Shown: positions 20,606 to 31,182, counted from the stretch's first letter. The stretch is 64,000 nt of DNA from Peronospora farinosa (GCA_947646735.1 CANTFK010000800.1:248001-312000); one strand, 5' to 3'. A program made the numbers and translations. The notes: a model not told the origin generated them from the letters alone.

Positions 20606-21769
20606 CTAATTTGCCATCTTTTCGAGTTTCTCCGAGAACATTTCGGCGTGCTTGGTCGAATTATACCATTGACAAAACAAATTGTAGAACTCCTCCATCT
20701 GGCACTTCCCGATTTCATGAATCTCTCCACAACCTCGGTACACAAACAGACAGCGATCAGACGGTTGACCCTTTCTTCCACAGCGGTCGCAGGTCAATCG
20801 CTGCCAACAATTCAAATCTCCATGTTTTTTGAATCTGCAATAAGCACATCTCGCGTTTGGGACCGCTGACGAAGGGCCGGGACGCTGGTCCACTACTTGG
20901 TGATGTTGGTCGACCTCCCTGGTGGGTAGATTATTTGAGAACCTCACACCTGGGTCCCTCCCTTCTTCCTTCTCCATAAGGTAGACCCGCCTTAGATCTC
21001 CTTCGTTCTTCGAAGATTATCGGCTGAGTATTCAGAGCTCGAGTCTTCCAGGGACGCCCGAACTGCATGTATAGAGCGGCGGTTCATATCTCTCGGCCTG
21101 TCAGGGAGTGCGGGTGCCTTCTGACGAAACTTGTTTGATCCAAACAACATCTTGCCTCGTCGTGCCTTCGTCCACTGACATGCTGTCAATACTTCCTTCA
21201 GTTCTTTTAAATCCGCTAGACGCAACATAGTCAATTTGTCCGCTAGCTCCGGGTCGTCCACCGTCAAAATGTAGTGATCGACATGATACTTCTGAATCTT
21301 AAGCGACCCATCTTTAAGGTTCCCTTTGCCCTAAGTCCAATCACATCTAGGTGGTACAGATAATCCAGCGGGGCCTCCTCCGACCTTTTATTCGCATGAT
21401 AATACTGGCGAGCAACAGAAACTTCCATACCATAGAAATGAATCATGAATTCATGCACTAGGTTTTCCCGTTTCCTCGGACTGAGCGACCCAATTGACGG
21501 TACCAGTTCTGCGCTGAACCAGTCAGCAACCCTCCAAAAACGAGACATCGTTCGTCGTCTGGTGCTTGGTCTCTTATAAATTCTTTCTTGACCGTCAATA
21601 CCCAGCTGCGCGCTCTGTCTTCGTCTTGGTCTCTTCCATGACATTCTTTGAGATCCGAGGTCGCCGAGAGTCTGATGCGAGGGACCATATTTGGTATCTG
21701 CCCCAGCGCGGCATTCTCCATCATCGACTTAGGACCTCTTATTTCCATGTTGTCAGGTCGTACTCTCAA
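20606..21769 (-). pseudogene. E2 Gag C-terminal half with zinc knuckles
   Basis: Four frame-shifted pieces: 21458-21769 (ARSWVLTVKKEFIRDQAPDD, LTGSAQNWYRQL), 21264-21644 (LVHEFMIHFYG, ARQYYHANKRSEEAPLDYLY), 20992-21267 (DPELADKLTMLRLADLKELKE) and 20606-20977. The last carries cysteine motifs (CAYCRFKKHGDLNC, CDRCGRKGQPSDRC, CRGCGEIHEIGKC), a multiple zinc-knuckle nucleocapsid. Capsid-type homology is clear, but the gene is dead. Confidence 0.75.
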
Positions 21770-21964
21770 GAGCCGACGGACGCCATGCCGAGTTCGGTCA
21801 TCGTATGGAATCTTGGCATTTGTATGCCTAGGCTCTGGTCGTGTTGAGAGGTCTTCATTTGCGCCCCTGGTCTTCTTCCGACCAAATTCCAGTTAGGGTG
21901 TGCCTGCGGTACTTGACGATCTTGCAAAAATCTTTCCATCGCCGCGTCGAAGAGGGTCTGCAGA

Positions 21965-22700
21965 TCACCTGCCGGGTAGGTAGGCGGCTCCCCCCAGCAT
22001 CTTCGCCACGTGGCAGAGCAAATTCCATATTTTTCTTTTGCTGATTTTCCATTGACTAAAAATTGGAATGATTTTTAATTTTGCCACGCGTCGCCGTTTC
22101 GAGAGCTCGCGGTTCTTGCTCCGCGTTGCGCGCTCGGGCCTGGAACAGCTTCGGACCAGTCGGTCCCAGGGGCATCCAAGTGACTGATCCAGTCGAAGAC
22201 GATTCTGGTGAACACTGACCTGCTGCGATCTGGTCGCTTGACGGCAGGTGTTGCGGTGGACCTTGGTTTGCCCATGGGTGTCCGGTATCCTACACATTTG
22301 GGGGCGGAACGCGATGTCTTGAAGCGTCATCTGGATGTCCCTGGACGGCGCTTGCATGTGAGTCGTCAGAGGTAAGTTTCCCTTTGCTGGTGTGGTACCG
22401 ACGAGGGTCGATAAACGCTTGTGCATATTCGCTAACGTCTTTGTGATTCTGTCGAATCCCAGGGATAGCAGGTCGTCCGAGTCGAACCGCCCTGCGACCA
22501 TGTTCGCTTCACGAAGAAGGGTGACCAGCGCTGTGATCGCGTCCGTGACGGATTGTAGCCGTGGCAGGGTCGACACCGGCCCAGTAAGTTGACCCGGCAG
22601 CCGGATCTCCAGGGTCTTCGCGACGGGGTCGCTCTCCAGGAACGCGTTCAGCTTGCGTTGGTGGTAGGCCCTCGTGACGTCTGTGTCTGACTATGATGCC
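21965..22700 (-). pseudogene. E2 Gag N-terminal helical region
   Basis: The main frame reads ...LNAFLESDPVAKTLEIRLPG then STLPRLQSVTDAITALVTLLREANMVAGRFDSDDLLSLG, a long helical segment. The counterpart in E lies at about 35745-36030. A frame change near 22700 separates it from the leader ORF. Confidence 0.6.
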
Positions 22701-22702
22701 AG

Positions 22703-23122
22703 TCATAACTTTTCGGGGCCTATCGACTTGGTGTTTCCGGGTGCCTTCATCCGGAACTTTGTCGGCTTGGATTGCGCGATCTTTGTTTGTTGTTTTTTTG
22801 GGGACCTTAGCCTCTCGGTTTTCACCGTCGGCTGATGGTCCTCTGGATCATGATAGACATCATGACCCAAGGTGTCCTGTACGAGGACATAGGGAGGGTA
22901 TTTAGGTTTCTCTTCGATAATTTCAACCTCGACCATGATGACCAGGCCCTTCCCAAGGTCCGGTCGGTCCTTCGATCCTTTGTTTTTTTCTTCTTGAGTC
23001 ACTGGCGATCGGTCTTCCAGTGGCTCTTCGGTCTTGTGCTCCTTCTTGACATGAACATCTTTATCTTCTAAGGACTCGCAGTGAAATCCCGCGTCTTCCG
23101 AAGATCCGGGCACGCGCACCAT
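22703..23122 (-). pseudogene. E2 first Gag segment (charged leader, 139 codons)
   Basis: Opens at an ATG whose A is the first base after the 5' LTR (23122). The charged protein has alternating acidic/basic stretches (EEPLEDRSPVTQEEKNKG; KTERLRSPKKQQTKIAQSKP), no Cys and no recognised domain. The closely similar ORF in E is 35305-35724, so the segment is conserved between the two elements even where pol is lost. Likely the N-terminus of Gag. Confidence 0.6.
23103..23121 (-). promoter_or_regulatory. Primer-binding site of E2
   Basis: TGGTGCGCGTGCCCGGATC begins one base after the LTR. The 19 bases fit the 3' end of a tRNA: CCA, discriminator A, 7-nt acceptor strand CACGCGC, 5-nt T-stem CCGGG and the start of the T loop. 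It differs from the primer site of A, B, C and D. The tRNA was not identified. Confidence 0.75.
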
Positions 23123-24189
23123 TGTGGTGGAGTGGGTTCTCAAAATTGTATGATGAGATCCCAAACCACTCACTGTGCCGGACTGCCGACTGTACCCCGA
23201 TGCCGCGTATGGGTCTTCTCTCACCTTGTGTACCCGTCGGCTGGCGGGTTGCACTCTTCGGAGGACTTGGTGAAGATGTAGACGTCTGCCTTGAGGGAGG
23301 TAGACCTGGGGGGGCCTCGAGTGGATATGCTTCGCTCGGTGGGCCTGTAGGTGGCCACTCGATCGACCTTGTCGAGAGTGGACTTAGAGCCAAATTCTTC
23401 AGGGAGCTTATCCCTGGCCTTTTCCTTCTGTTTCAGGGGTATCAACCACCTGACCTTTACGTTGCTCCCGGACCGTGAGGTAAGGGAGACCGCTTCCGAT
23501 AGCGGGTCTTGGGGGGTTTGCTACTCGAGCGAGCTCACAGGCCAAATATATCCTGAAGCTCTATTCGCACTTGAACTTCGCTACACAACTGTCTTCAACG
23601 GGGGGGGCAAAATATCCCTTCCCGGAACAGGTAGTAGCTTAGAGCAAGTTCTTGTTGGGTGACGGAGTCGTGCCACGTAGATCGAAAATCGAGTAGTATT
23701 TAATATAGTCCTATCCTTTTACCTCCTTTACTCTATCCTTGCCTGAAGCCCTGATTCCTTGTGTCGACTGTGTGCTAACTGGTCAGGAGTGGCTGAAACC
23801 CAAGGGGCCGAGGTCGACCGACGAGGAACCCAAGTCTACCAACGAGAGACCGGGTCGACCAACGAGGAAATCAGGTCTACCAACGAGGGACCTGGTCGAC
23901 AGATGAGGAACCGGGTCGACCAACGAGGGACCCAGGTCCACCAATTAGGAAGAGGGTCCACCAATGAGGTACCGAACTTTTCAAAGGGGCCATGGTCGAC
24001 TCCCTTCAATGCCGGTTAACCGGTACCTTGATACTGATTTTTCTTTTTTGTGGGTCCTTCAAAATGTGTTCCACCAATGGTCGCTTCCCCTAGAGGTCCC
24101 CTGTCTCTATGGTCTCTTCTCCTTGATACAAGGTCCCCAATTCCAATTGGCCTCTGGGGTCCCCATATTTTAACAAGCACTTTACAACA
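23123..24189 (-). repeat. 5' LTR of E2
   Basis: 1067 bp. In element sense it starts TGTTGTAAAGTGCTTG and ends CACTCCACCACA. Its inner part is nearly the same as the E LTRs (33974-35304; 38839-40104). A minisatellite with 19-21 bp units occupies 23810-24000, and a GGGGGGG run lies near 23600. Confidence 0.9.
23810..24000 (-). repeat. GTCGAC minisatellite in E2 LTR
   Basis: About nine degenerate 19-21 bp units, in + sense variants of GGTCGACCAACGAGGGACC and GTCTACCAACGAG. The same unit array occurs in both LTRs of E. Confidence 0.85.
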
Positions 24190-25075
24190 GTTATACTCCG
24201 TGTAATGTGAACGGCCTCACACACCCACGCGTTTCGTTAAGGCTACCACCGAATAGATTAAGGCTTGGTGAGAGAGAGGCTGCGGATCGGCTTGCTGATG
24301 TCAGCCCTGCTACTGTTAATAAGCAGGTGAGCGCGTCTCTCGCGACGCAGTTGAATGTCTTACGACTTTTGCGTTATGCATGGGCTGATAGCCAATTTAA
24401 GCAAAAATAAAAAGCGGAGGCGAAAGGAAAAATTTGCATTAATTGTATGAGGCCTGAGACCAAGTATCACTAAACGCTTAAACAACCCTAATAAGAAGTG
24501 TGTGCTGTCTTTAAGACAAAATTTCGTTCGCGCTTCATCGGACCCTTTACGGCCAAGTGAAACATATTCACTGAATTTTCATTGCAAAATGCGTACGCAA
24601 CCGTGTTTTACACTAGGCTACTTAAGCCTTTTCGGGATTTAAGCCAGGTGAATATAGAGGCGCTTGCGCTGAGAAAGTTGGCACTACCGCAAGCCGTTGC
24701 ATCCGAACTAGAATATATAGTTTTCCCTCCAACCAAGGTTGCTGCTGTTACAGCGTCTGTAGACGTTTTTGCGCTCGAAATAAATTTCACGGAGACTTTT
24801 CACCTCCTGCAATAACTCAGCGTGAGTATTTGCCGATACAACGGCCGCCGTCGACATTGCTCAATGAGCAGGGGAACCTTATATTATGTGCTAAAAAACT
24901 TTTACGAAGCGCCGTCATCATCATCAAATCAATATCTGGTGAAGTGGTGTGGGTATTCAGCGTCTTGGACCTCATGGGAATTTAAGTACAACTTCGGCAA
25001 GATTGTCCTTACGCCGTTGACGTTTTCGTACGTCGCGCCCAGGGTCATCTCGTGACTGATGGAGTTTCTCACCAG
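24190..25075 (+). pseudogene. Element A continued: integrase tail and chromodomain
   Basis: The first stretch reads HPRVSLRLPPNRLRLGEREAA and LATQLNVLRLLRYAWADSQ, the region after the integrase core that leads to the GPY module. Then 24500-24640 gives RFIGPFTAK and NAYATVFYTRLLKPF. A chromodomain follows: NQYLVKWCGYSASWTSWEF (about 24928-24985). Several stops. The missing integrase core (between 12107 and 24190) was probably lost with the end of the E2 LTR. Confidence 0.7.
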
Positions 25076-25251
25076 TAATGGTGAGAGTGGGTGAGCTCTC
25101 GGCCTCGGCCTGTCGCGAAATCGCGGCTACAGGGGTAGACGAAGCACTTGAGTGCTGCGTAGCAGATGAATATTGCGGTCGTTGTGACCTTAACTGGCCT
25201 TGGACCTTCAATTAAGCGTATTCATAACGCATCTTCCGTTTGATGCGAACG
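25076..25251. other. 3' UTR remnant of element A
   Basis: No coding signal recognised. It lies between the A chromodomain and a solo LTR. Confidence 0.4.
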
Positions 25252-26398
25252 TCTGGAGAAATGAATGGGAAATGGAGAGCCTTCGCAAATTATTATAATA
25301 ACTGGCGTGAAGGGCTCGGCCACTCTCTCGAATGAACGACAGGGAGTGAACTAGACCCCGAAGTGGTCCAGGGTCCTGAGTCATCGAAGGTATAAGGTCG
25401 TTCTACATTGCAAAGATGTCACAAATTCAAGAGCCCGACGGTCCAGTAGTCCACATTCCAGAAGTGGACCAGGCCTCAAGGTGGACTAGGAACCAAGGTC
25501 GACCAGGAGGACTTAAGGTTGACTCGGCACCCCAGTTTGACCAGTAGGCCCCAAAATAGTCCCCTCCCAGCACCAAGACCCAAGGTGGACCGAGACTCAT
25601 GGTGTACCCGGCACCCTAGGTGGCCAGGATGACTCAAGGTGACCCGTTACCCTTGGTGACCAGTAGAACCCAAGGTTGACTCGACACCCCAAGTAACCAG
25701 GACCAAGGTTGTAAAAGGTACAAGGCTTCCCTAAATTGCAGAGCCGGTGCAAGTTCCATGTCCAAAAAGAGCCAGCTGTTGTTTTAGGAGTTGGCACGTG
25801 GCACCATCCAGAGCGAAGGATTAGGTTTAGACAAGAAAGCATACAAAGAGTAAGATAAATTAACACACTCGAATTTGCATTACACGTGGCAGCTTTAAGC
25901 GCCCCCCGTCCAAGCTTCTCCGTCGTCTCACCTCTTCCGGGCGGGATACCCTTTGGCCCCCGACGTCATTAGATGTTAGACGGCTCAATCTACGCAAATT
26001 GAACCTCAGAATAGTTGGCCTGAGGTGTCAAAACTTGACAACCCGATACAGGAAGCGGTTTCCCTACGAGGAAGAACACAAGGGGGTCCAAGGACCAAGA
26101 ACGGTCAGCCACCAAAGAGATACATAAAATTTAAATGCATTGATCGATTGAGCCAAGAAACCCGGTCCCAAGCGATGTATACCCACTCGTGGGCCCACAA
26201 AGTTCAAGTTTATACAACGACCAAGTTGTAGAATCCTTTGTATTAGCGAGGAGCAAGACCTGCCAAGCCGACGGGAACACAAAGTGAGACTCAAGGTTCA
26301 CGCGACACGGTATCGGGGGACCCCGTCCCATAGTAGGCAGTCCGGCGCTGTGTGCGTTTGTGGTTCTCTTACGTCGTTTGAGAATCCACTCCACCACA
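25252..26398 (+). mobile_element. Solo LTR of family F (degraded start)
   Basis: 1147 bp, from TCTGGAGAAATG (mutated TGTGGAG) to CACTCCACCACA. It aligns with 37110-38436 along its length (TTATTATAATAACTGGCG near the start, TTACACGTGGCAGCTTTAAG in the middle, and the same end). It contains a run of 18-22 bp GGTYGACY-type repeats (25480-25700). No TSD is apparent: AACG before, TTGC after. Confidence 0.75.
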
Positions 26399-26887
26399 TT
26401 GCAAGACTGCAGACGTGGAGTTAGCAGAGGCGGACGATTTGGAATCGCCGACCTGATGTTAGGCCGCGGCTAATTCTGTCAAAGTAGCATGCTTAGTATA
26501 GGTCGCTGCGCTTGTTGGCGCAGACGATGGGGCATGACCACACTGTCCGAAAGCATGAAAGTTTTTGAAGGTTATTGGAGGGGACATCTGCTCCATTTAT
26601 ACACTGTGCTCAATACTACCTTGTGGTGATGGTAGTGGCGTGATCTCCTTGTAGTCTACAAAGAGAAACAGATCATCATTTGCATGGTGTGATGACTCGT
26701 TTTTCTCTGCGAACAAGCTGACATTGTATGCCGGTGTTGTGACAGAGAAACTTTGCGACGCCTGCGAATTATCGCTGCGCGTGCGCTTTGTGTTGGTCTA
26801 CATGGGCGCCTTAGCAGGCGACCCATCAGCTTTACCACATTGCGGTGGCATGTCTTCTTTGCGATGTTTTACAAACTTAAATTTTTT
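26399..26887 (+). other. 3' UTR of element A
   Basis: About 490 bp between the solo LTR and the polypurine tract. No recognised domain on either strand. A modest + strand ORF begins at 26724 but runs into the LTR, so it is not called. Confidence 0.45.
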
Positions 26888-26899
26888 GAATAGGGGAGG
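26888..26899 (+). promoter_or_regulatory. Polypurine tract before LTR 26900-27390
   Basis: GAATAGGGGAGG directly precedes TGCAACGGGC. Its presence shows that the following LTR served as a 3' LTR for sequence to the left (element A). Confidence 0.65.
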
Positions 26900-27390
26900 T
26901 GCAACGGGCCAAACGTTACACGTATCCGTTATGTGTAAAATACTTATTGGGCAATGTAACGGGGTGATTTTGTTACATAATATTGACACTTCTATGAAGT
27001 GTCAATAAGAATATTACTATAATAACGATATATCTTAACATTATATCTACTTATAATATTGTTCTTGCATCCCCAAGAAGACAGATATGTCCTCTAATTG
27101 GTTGATTTAGGCCATTATATCAACCAACGCGCTGACCAATGACCAATGGACGTTTGCAAGGAGTGAAGGGCAAATTGTCAACATACAAAGTTGTAGTTAG
27201 TATATTTTACACAAAAATTATAATAAACTAGTTTAATTAGATAAATATTTATTTCTCTTTTTTCTCAACCCCATTTTAATAAGACTTCCTCTGTGCACGT
27301 GTACGTGAAGTTTTGAGGCACCTGCTTTCACTGTCATCAGCGAAGGTAGATTATGCTCTAAAAGTATAATTGGAGGGTGTCCACACTACA
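26900..27390 (+). repeat. LTR shared by A (3' end) and A2 (5' end)
   Basis: 491 bp, TGCAACGGGC ... ACTACA. A PPT lies on its left and a primer site on its right, so one LTR joins two internal regions. Its start resembles the B/C LTR (TGTAATGGGC...ACATTACACATAT), supporting a distant A-B relationship. Confidence 0.75.
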
Positions 27391-27392
27391 TC

Positions 27393-27405
27393 TGGTAGCA
27401 CTTTG
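27393..27405 (+). promoter_or_regulatory. Primer-binding site of A2
   Basis: TGGTAGCACTTTG two bases after the LTR, identical to that of B and C. Confidence 0.85.
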
Positions 27406-27439
27406 GGGTCCGTTTAACAACCACCGTATTATCCGCAAT

Positions 27440-27960
27440 AAAAAAGCGATGAAGTGCGTGATGACTTTTTCCATTTGAGTGGTCTCGAATGGCAAGCGGC
27501 ACAGTGTATGGCCGAAACATCGGCAAGCTGAAGGTTAATTTCAGCTTCCAATGTAAATTTTCGTTTCTAAACTACGTACGAGTAGTCTCTAAACGCATGA
27601 AATCCACTAAACTACAGATCTATTCTCCTTTTGGCTGATAATGAGAATGATTCTTACTTACCTGTGAATAGAAATACGAATGGCTACACCTGCTATCTCA
27701 GGTGTAGCATTTAACTACTTATGGAAAAGGAATCTAATTATGGCTACTTGTGTAACGGTACACCCCGTTACAAAGCTCATGTCCACTCGGGATCCTGTCG
27801 TTCACCGAGACGACAGGAGAGCGGATGCAATGGAGCAACCTATAACATAAGAAGTTATAGGAATAATATATTAATTACATATGAAGGCCCAGAGACGTGG
27901 GTCCCACGCTGCTGCAAAATCACAACAACGTGGTGGACCATCAATTATGGTCGGGTTCAG
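27440..27960 (+). pseudogene. Gag scrap of A2 with foreign AT-rich insert
   Basis: 27455-27500 matches the A gag stretch GATGACTT...TCTCGAATGGCAAGCGG. From about 27510 to 27775 the sequence is unlike gag. It holds a perfect 10-bp hairpin (GCTACACCTG / CAGGTGTAGC, 27683-27708) and a TGTAACGG...CCGTTACA palindrome (27751-27772). Gag-like DNA resumes only faintly after that. Confidence 0.5.
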
Positions 27961-28352
27961 CGCTTTACTGATCCAGCAACGTCAAGAGAGTTGCGGGACT
28001 CTTGACGAAGGTTGCTCCCAACACACAGTCACTGTGTGTTGCTGCTCCTAGTGATGTGGTATCCCTCATCATCTTGAAGATCGAAGTGACAAAGAACATG
28101 TCACTTCGCGCCCTAGTTGATTTTGGGGCGTCGAACAACTCTTTTCGACGCCAATCGCTAGATGATCGTAGGCTCAAATATGTTGAGCGCGAGACCCCTC
28201 CAACGAGGATGACGGTGCGCCTTGCAACTGGCGCATCCGTAACAGTAAAGAAACGTGTAGTGGGAATTCACTACACGCTTGAAGGCAAAAAGTACGATGA
28301 TGATTTCATCGTACTTGATCTGGATGACAAATTTGATGTCATCCTAGAATAA
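27961..28352 (+). pseudogene. Protease of A2
   Basis: The frame MSLRALVDFGASNNSFRRQS corresponds to the aspartic protease; the active-site Ser is replaced by Phe (DFGA for DSGA). The C-terminal half is well kept (VKKRVVGIHYTLEGKKY, DDDFIVLDLDDKFDVIL) and ends at TAA 28350-28352. Probably inactive. Confidence 0.7.
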
Positions 28353-29090
28353 CCATGGCTCAAAAGGTATGAGCCATGGGTCAGCTGGCAGCATCGAACC
28401 GTGAAGATGCCTGCCGCTTGTTCATCAGATGGCCATCTGATGAACGTCTTGGAGCGCTCACAATCGTTCGAATGTATTACGAAAGAGTGCGATGGCCTCA
28501 CTTGTGGTTCGGTCGTTAGTACGACTGCACAAGAACTCAGCGTGACAGACAGTCACACTGTGGAGCAAGCTGCCGGCGGCTGTGCACAAGAACAGGCAGC
28601 GCCGAAGGTCCACCACTCGAGTAAGTCGAGTGGACCGGGACATGAATGCTCGCCTAGAGGGCAGCATTCACAGAAGAGCAAATCTGTTACCCAGAAGCGG
28701 CATCACGGTAATTTTAGATCAATTGGAGAGTTGATCGTAGAGGATCTTGCTGTGGTTGCGCAGCCACAGGAGAGATAGAGTCGATGGAACAAGTTTTATC
28801 GAGCCTGAGTAAATAAGTCCACAGGAAGTAACCGAGACGTTGAACGTCTTGGTTAATGACGGATCAAACGTAGGCGCTTGTGTGTTGCACCTCGGAGATA
28901 ACTCAGTTGCCTACGCTATAACCTAAAGGTTCTTGCGTGATCTGCGTAGTGGCAAAGTCAAGCAGATCTGTGTGCTCGTCGCAGAGGACGAGTACATGAC
29001 TGACATTCGGTCAGCAACAGTTATTGCCGAGAACGAACGGGTTCTCAGCAGCTCATCAATGGACGAAAGTGTCCTTTATTAGAAGACTCG
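28353..29090 (+). pseudogene. Linker between protease and RT of A2
   Basis: An open stretch at 28401-28778 (His/Ser-rich, with QEQAAPKVHHSSKSSGPGH) corresponds in position to the VEPGFP repeat spacer of B/C but lacks those repeats. No known domain. It then reads into RT through stops. Confidence 0.45.
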
Positions 29091-30323
29091 GATTGAGCGA
29101 CATACATCGCAAACCTGGGAGTCGCTGAAGTCAAAACTTTCGTATCAATATTTGGTCGAATATAAGGATGTATTCCCTGAATCCGTTCCGTGCGAGTTGC
29201 CTAAGGAAAAAGGTACTCGACACGAGATCGACCTAGTTCCAGGCACAAAATATTGTGTCATGAAGCAGTGGCCACTGCCTCGGGAACAGGTCGAGGCGAT
29301 CGACAAGTTCTTTGCCGATCGCCTATCAGCGGTCCATGTGAGGGAGTCAACTTCACCTCACACCTCTCTGACCTTCTGTGTGCGCAAGGCCACAGGAGGG
29401 TGGCGGATAGTACACGCTTTCAACAAGTTGAAAGCTGCAACAATACCGGCGCAAACGCCGATACAGAGAAAGGACGTAATCATAGATGGTATGTCTAGAG
29501 TACCATCTTTTCGTCCATGGATCTGATGGATGGTTTCTATCAGATCCTAATGCGTGAACGGGACATCCCGTACACAGCAGTGAGCACTCCCAGTGGTATG
29601 CTCTGAGAATGGTTGGTGATGCCGCAAGGGATTAGTAATGCACCAGCCACATTCAATAGATGTGAAACACATCTATTGAGACCGGTGCGCGAATTCGGAC
29701 CGAGTTACTTCGATGATGTGTTCATCCATAGCCGGGCTATGGACGGGAAAACAGACGTGGAAGTCCATAGACTCCACGTCCGTAAGGTTCTTATACTTAT
29801 GCGCGAGCATAAGTTGTACGCCAACCTCAAGAAGTGTGTATTCGCAGATAGCGAAACACCACTTCTTGGGTGCATCGTCGGAAAGAACGGCGTACGCCCT
29901 GATCCAGAAAATATCAAGGTGATCACCGACTGGCCAGTGCCAGTCGATGTCAAGGGACTAAGGAAGCTCGTTGGACTAGCGAAGTCCTTGCATAAGTACT
30001 CGCGTAACTACGCCGAGATGACCGCACATTTTTTGTTTGCAAAAGAAAATGTAAAGTGTAATTGGAACGCTGACTTCGAGCATTCGTTTGAATGTATTAA
30101 GCAAATCATGATGCAATCGCCGGTATTGGCGATAGCAGATCAGTACAGACCATTTCATGTGGTCTGTGACGCAAGCGATTTTGCATTCGGTTGTGTACTG
30201 ATGCAGTATGACACAGATGTCGCAGAGCGCGTCGTCTGCTATCCCTATCTCGTCAGCTGCAACCAGCTGAGCGCAACTACCCGGTGCATGACAAGGAAGT
30301 CCTTTCCATGGAATACGCACTGA
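29091..30323 (+). pseudogene. Reverse transcriptase and RNase H start of A2
   Basis: Two long frames. 29152-29526: EIDLVPGTKYCVMKQWPLPR, ATGGWRIVHAFNKLKAATIP. 29613-30323: [20 protein letters not shown], catalytic [53 protein letters not shown] frame change near 29500 and a TGA at about 29605-29607 in place of Trp separate them. Both are shared with A. RNase H continues to about 30600 ([22 protein letters not shown], then stops). Confidence 0.85.
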
Positions 30324-30650
30324 ATAGGTTTTGCGTCTATATTTTAGGAGATAGACCGTTCATTGTGTATACAGACCATGCGTCACTACGCACGGCTGTA
30401 AACAGTCCACACCTCTCGCAACGAATGGCGAGATGACTGTCGTTCTTCTTGGAGCACAGCTTTTCCGTGGAGGATAAACAGAGGCGACATAATGTCGTCG
30501 CCGATGACCTCCCACGTCGGCCTACATTTGAGCCGACTGTACAGTCCGACAGTGATGTGTATACGACTTGCTAAGCTGAATGCCAGAATTTTGTCGTCGA
30601 AATTACTCGACGACACTGAAATGGCATGCGCACAAGATATTCCGGGTACC

Positions 30651-30695
30651 CTAAAAGTACTTGCGGCTTAAGCTCGATGTTGTATCTTATAAGAG
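30651..30695. other. Junction of A2 with host-like DNA
   Basis: A2 homology ends around 30650. A few tens of unique bases precede the SINE target-site duplication. Confidence 0.4.
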
Positions 30696-30708
30696 ATCGA
30701 TCTTTTGT

Positions 30709-30898
30709 AATATTTCACTAGGCTTCACCTTCCAATTGGATTGGTAGGTATCTAACGGCGACGCACCTAGTACGTACACGGATGCACAGTTAAGCCCACC
30801 TCCATTATACTTGAGGATTTGTCGGCCGTGGGTATCGAACCCGTGACCTTCAGGTCCTGAAGTGAGTGGTAAACCAGTCTGCGCGGGGACGGTGAGTA
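30709..30898 (-). mobile_element. SINE with tRNA-like head, 13-bp TSD
   Basis: 190 bp on the - strand. The head, read from 30898 downward, has a promoter-like B box (GGTTCGATACC at about 30834-30844) and an upstream GCAGACTGGTTTACCACTC block resembling a tRNA D arm, then a unique body. TSDs ATCGATCTTTTGT (30696-30708) and ATCGATCATTTGT (30899-30911) differ at one base. It is not a functional tRNA: the anticodon arm is irregular and the flanks are TSDs. Mobilised by LINE machinery in trans. Confidence 0.75.
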
Positions 30899-30911
30899 AT
30901 CGATCATTTGT

Positions 30912-31182
30912 GTGTTGTCGAACGGTAAACACTGCACATTTATACAAGACAAACCTCTTAAAGGTTATTAAATCTTGGAGTCGTGGTCGCAATGTGTCAA
31001 ACCCCTTTGCTCTACAATTACTGAAAATTAGGGCCTTTGATAGGAGTTTTAGGTTTATACACCATTGAGTATGTACCTTTATGTAGTAGTAATTGAAGTT
31101 GCTGTCACACCAATGAGGGGTCGCTGTATTCAAATGATTGCACGCTCTCCTCCTCCCAATGCATTTATCATAAACACGCCCA
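30912..31182. other. Host-like intergenic DNA
   Basis: AT-rich, no repeats shared with other parts of the window, no coding signal. It precedes the ankyrin relic. Confidence 0.4.

Larger units (their letters stand above)
12108..24189 (-). mobile_element. Element E2: large decayed Ty3/Gypsy, - strand
   Basis: A 12-kb Gypsy element in reverse orientation inside A. Its 5' LTR is 23123-24189. Its 3' LTR is truncated to about 123 bp (12108-12230). In sense order: PBS with overlapping gag ATG, gag, CCHC zinc knuckles, protease, RT, RNase H, integrase and chromodomain, all with multiple frameshifts and stops, then a 2-kb zone holding an antisense ORF relic. A solo LTR (14608-15559) is nested in it. 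LTR and gag sequence match the shorter element E at 33974-40104, so E2 is the pol-bearing relative. No TSD is recoverable because the 3' end is lost. Confidence 0.8.
488..27390 (+). mobile_element. Element A: old Ty3/Gypsy chromovirus, heavily nested
   Basis: Outer Gypsy element on the + strand, reconstructed from pieces. The 5' LTR (about 488-1027), gag, protease and RT lie before 3340. RT end, RNase H and integrase start lie at 11160-12107. Integrase tail and chromodomain lie at 24190-25075. A 3' UTR and polypurine tract lead to a 3' LTR at 26900-27390. Insertions of B (3345-11159), E2 (12108-24189) and a solo LTR (25252-26398) interrupt it. Removing them leaves about 5.9 kb, shorter than its relative B (7.8 kb), and the integrase core is missing. 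All ORFs are broken. The link between the two halves is inferred from matching domain order, strand and the final LTR. Confidence 0.7.
27391..30650 (+). mobile_element. Element A2: second decayed A-family internal region
   Basis: Gypsy internal sequence of the A family: PBS, a gag scrap, protease, RT and RNase H, ending before integrase at about 30650 where host-like DNA starts. No 3' LTR was found. Nucleotide similarity to A is high in the RT (compare 29400-29830 with 2960-3320), including shared disabling lesions. Confidence 0.8.

Noticed and set aside
26724..27008. 94-codon + strand ORF
   Set aside because: Runs from the A 3' UTR through the PPT into the LTR; no domain and no support from A-family relatives.
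30830..30898. A tRNA gene on the - strand
   Set aside because: B box and D-arm-like parts are present, but the anticodon arm is irregular and 13-bp target duplications show it is the head of a SINE.
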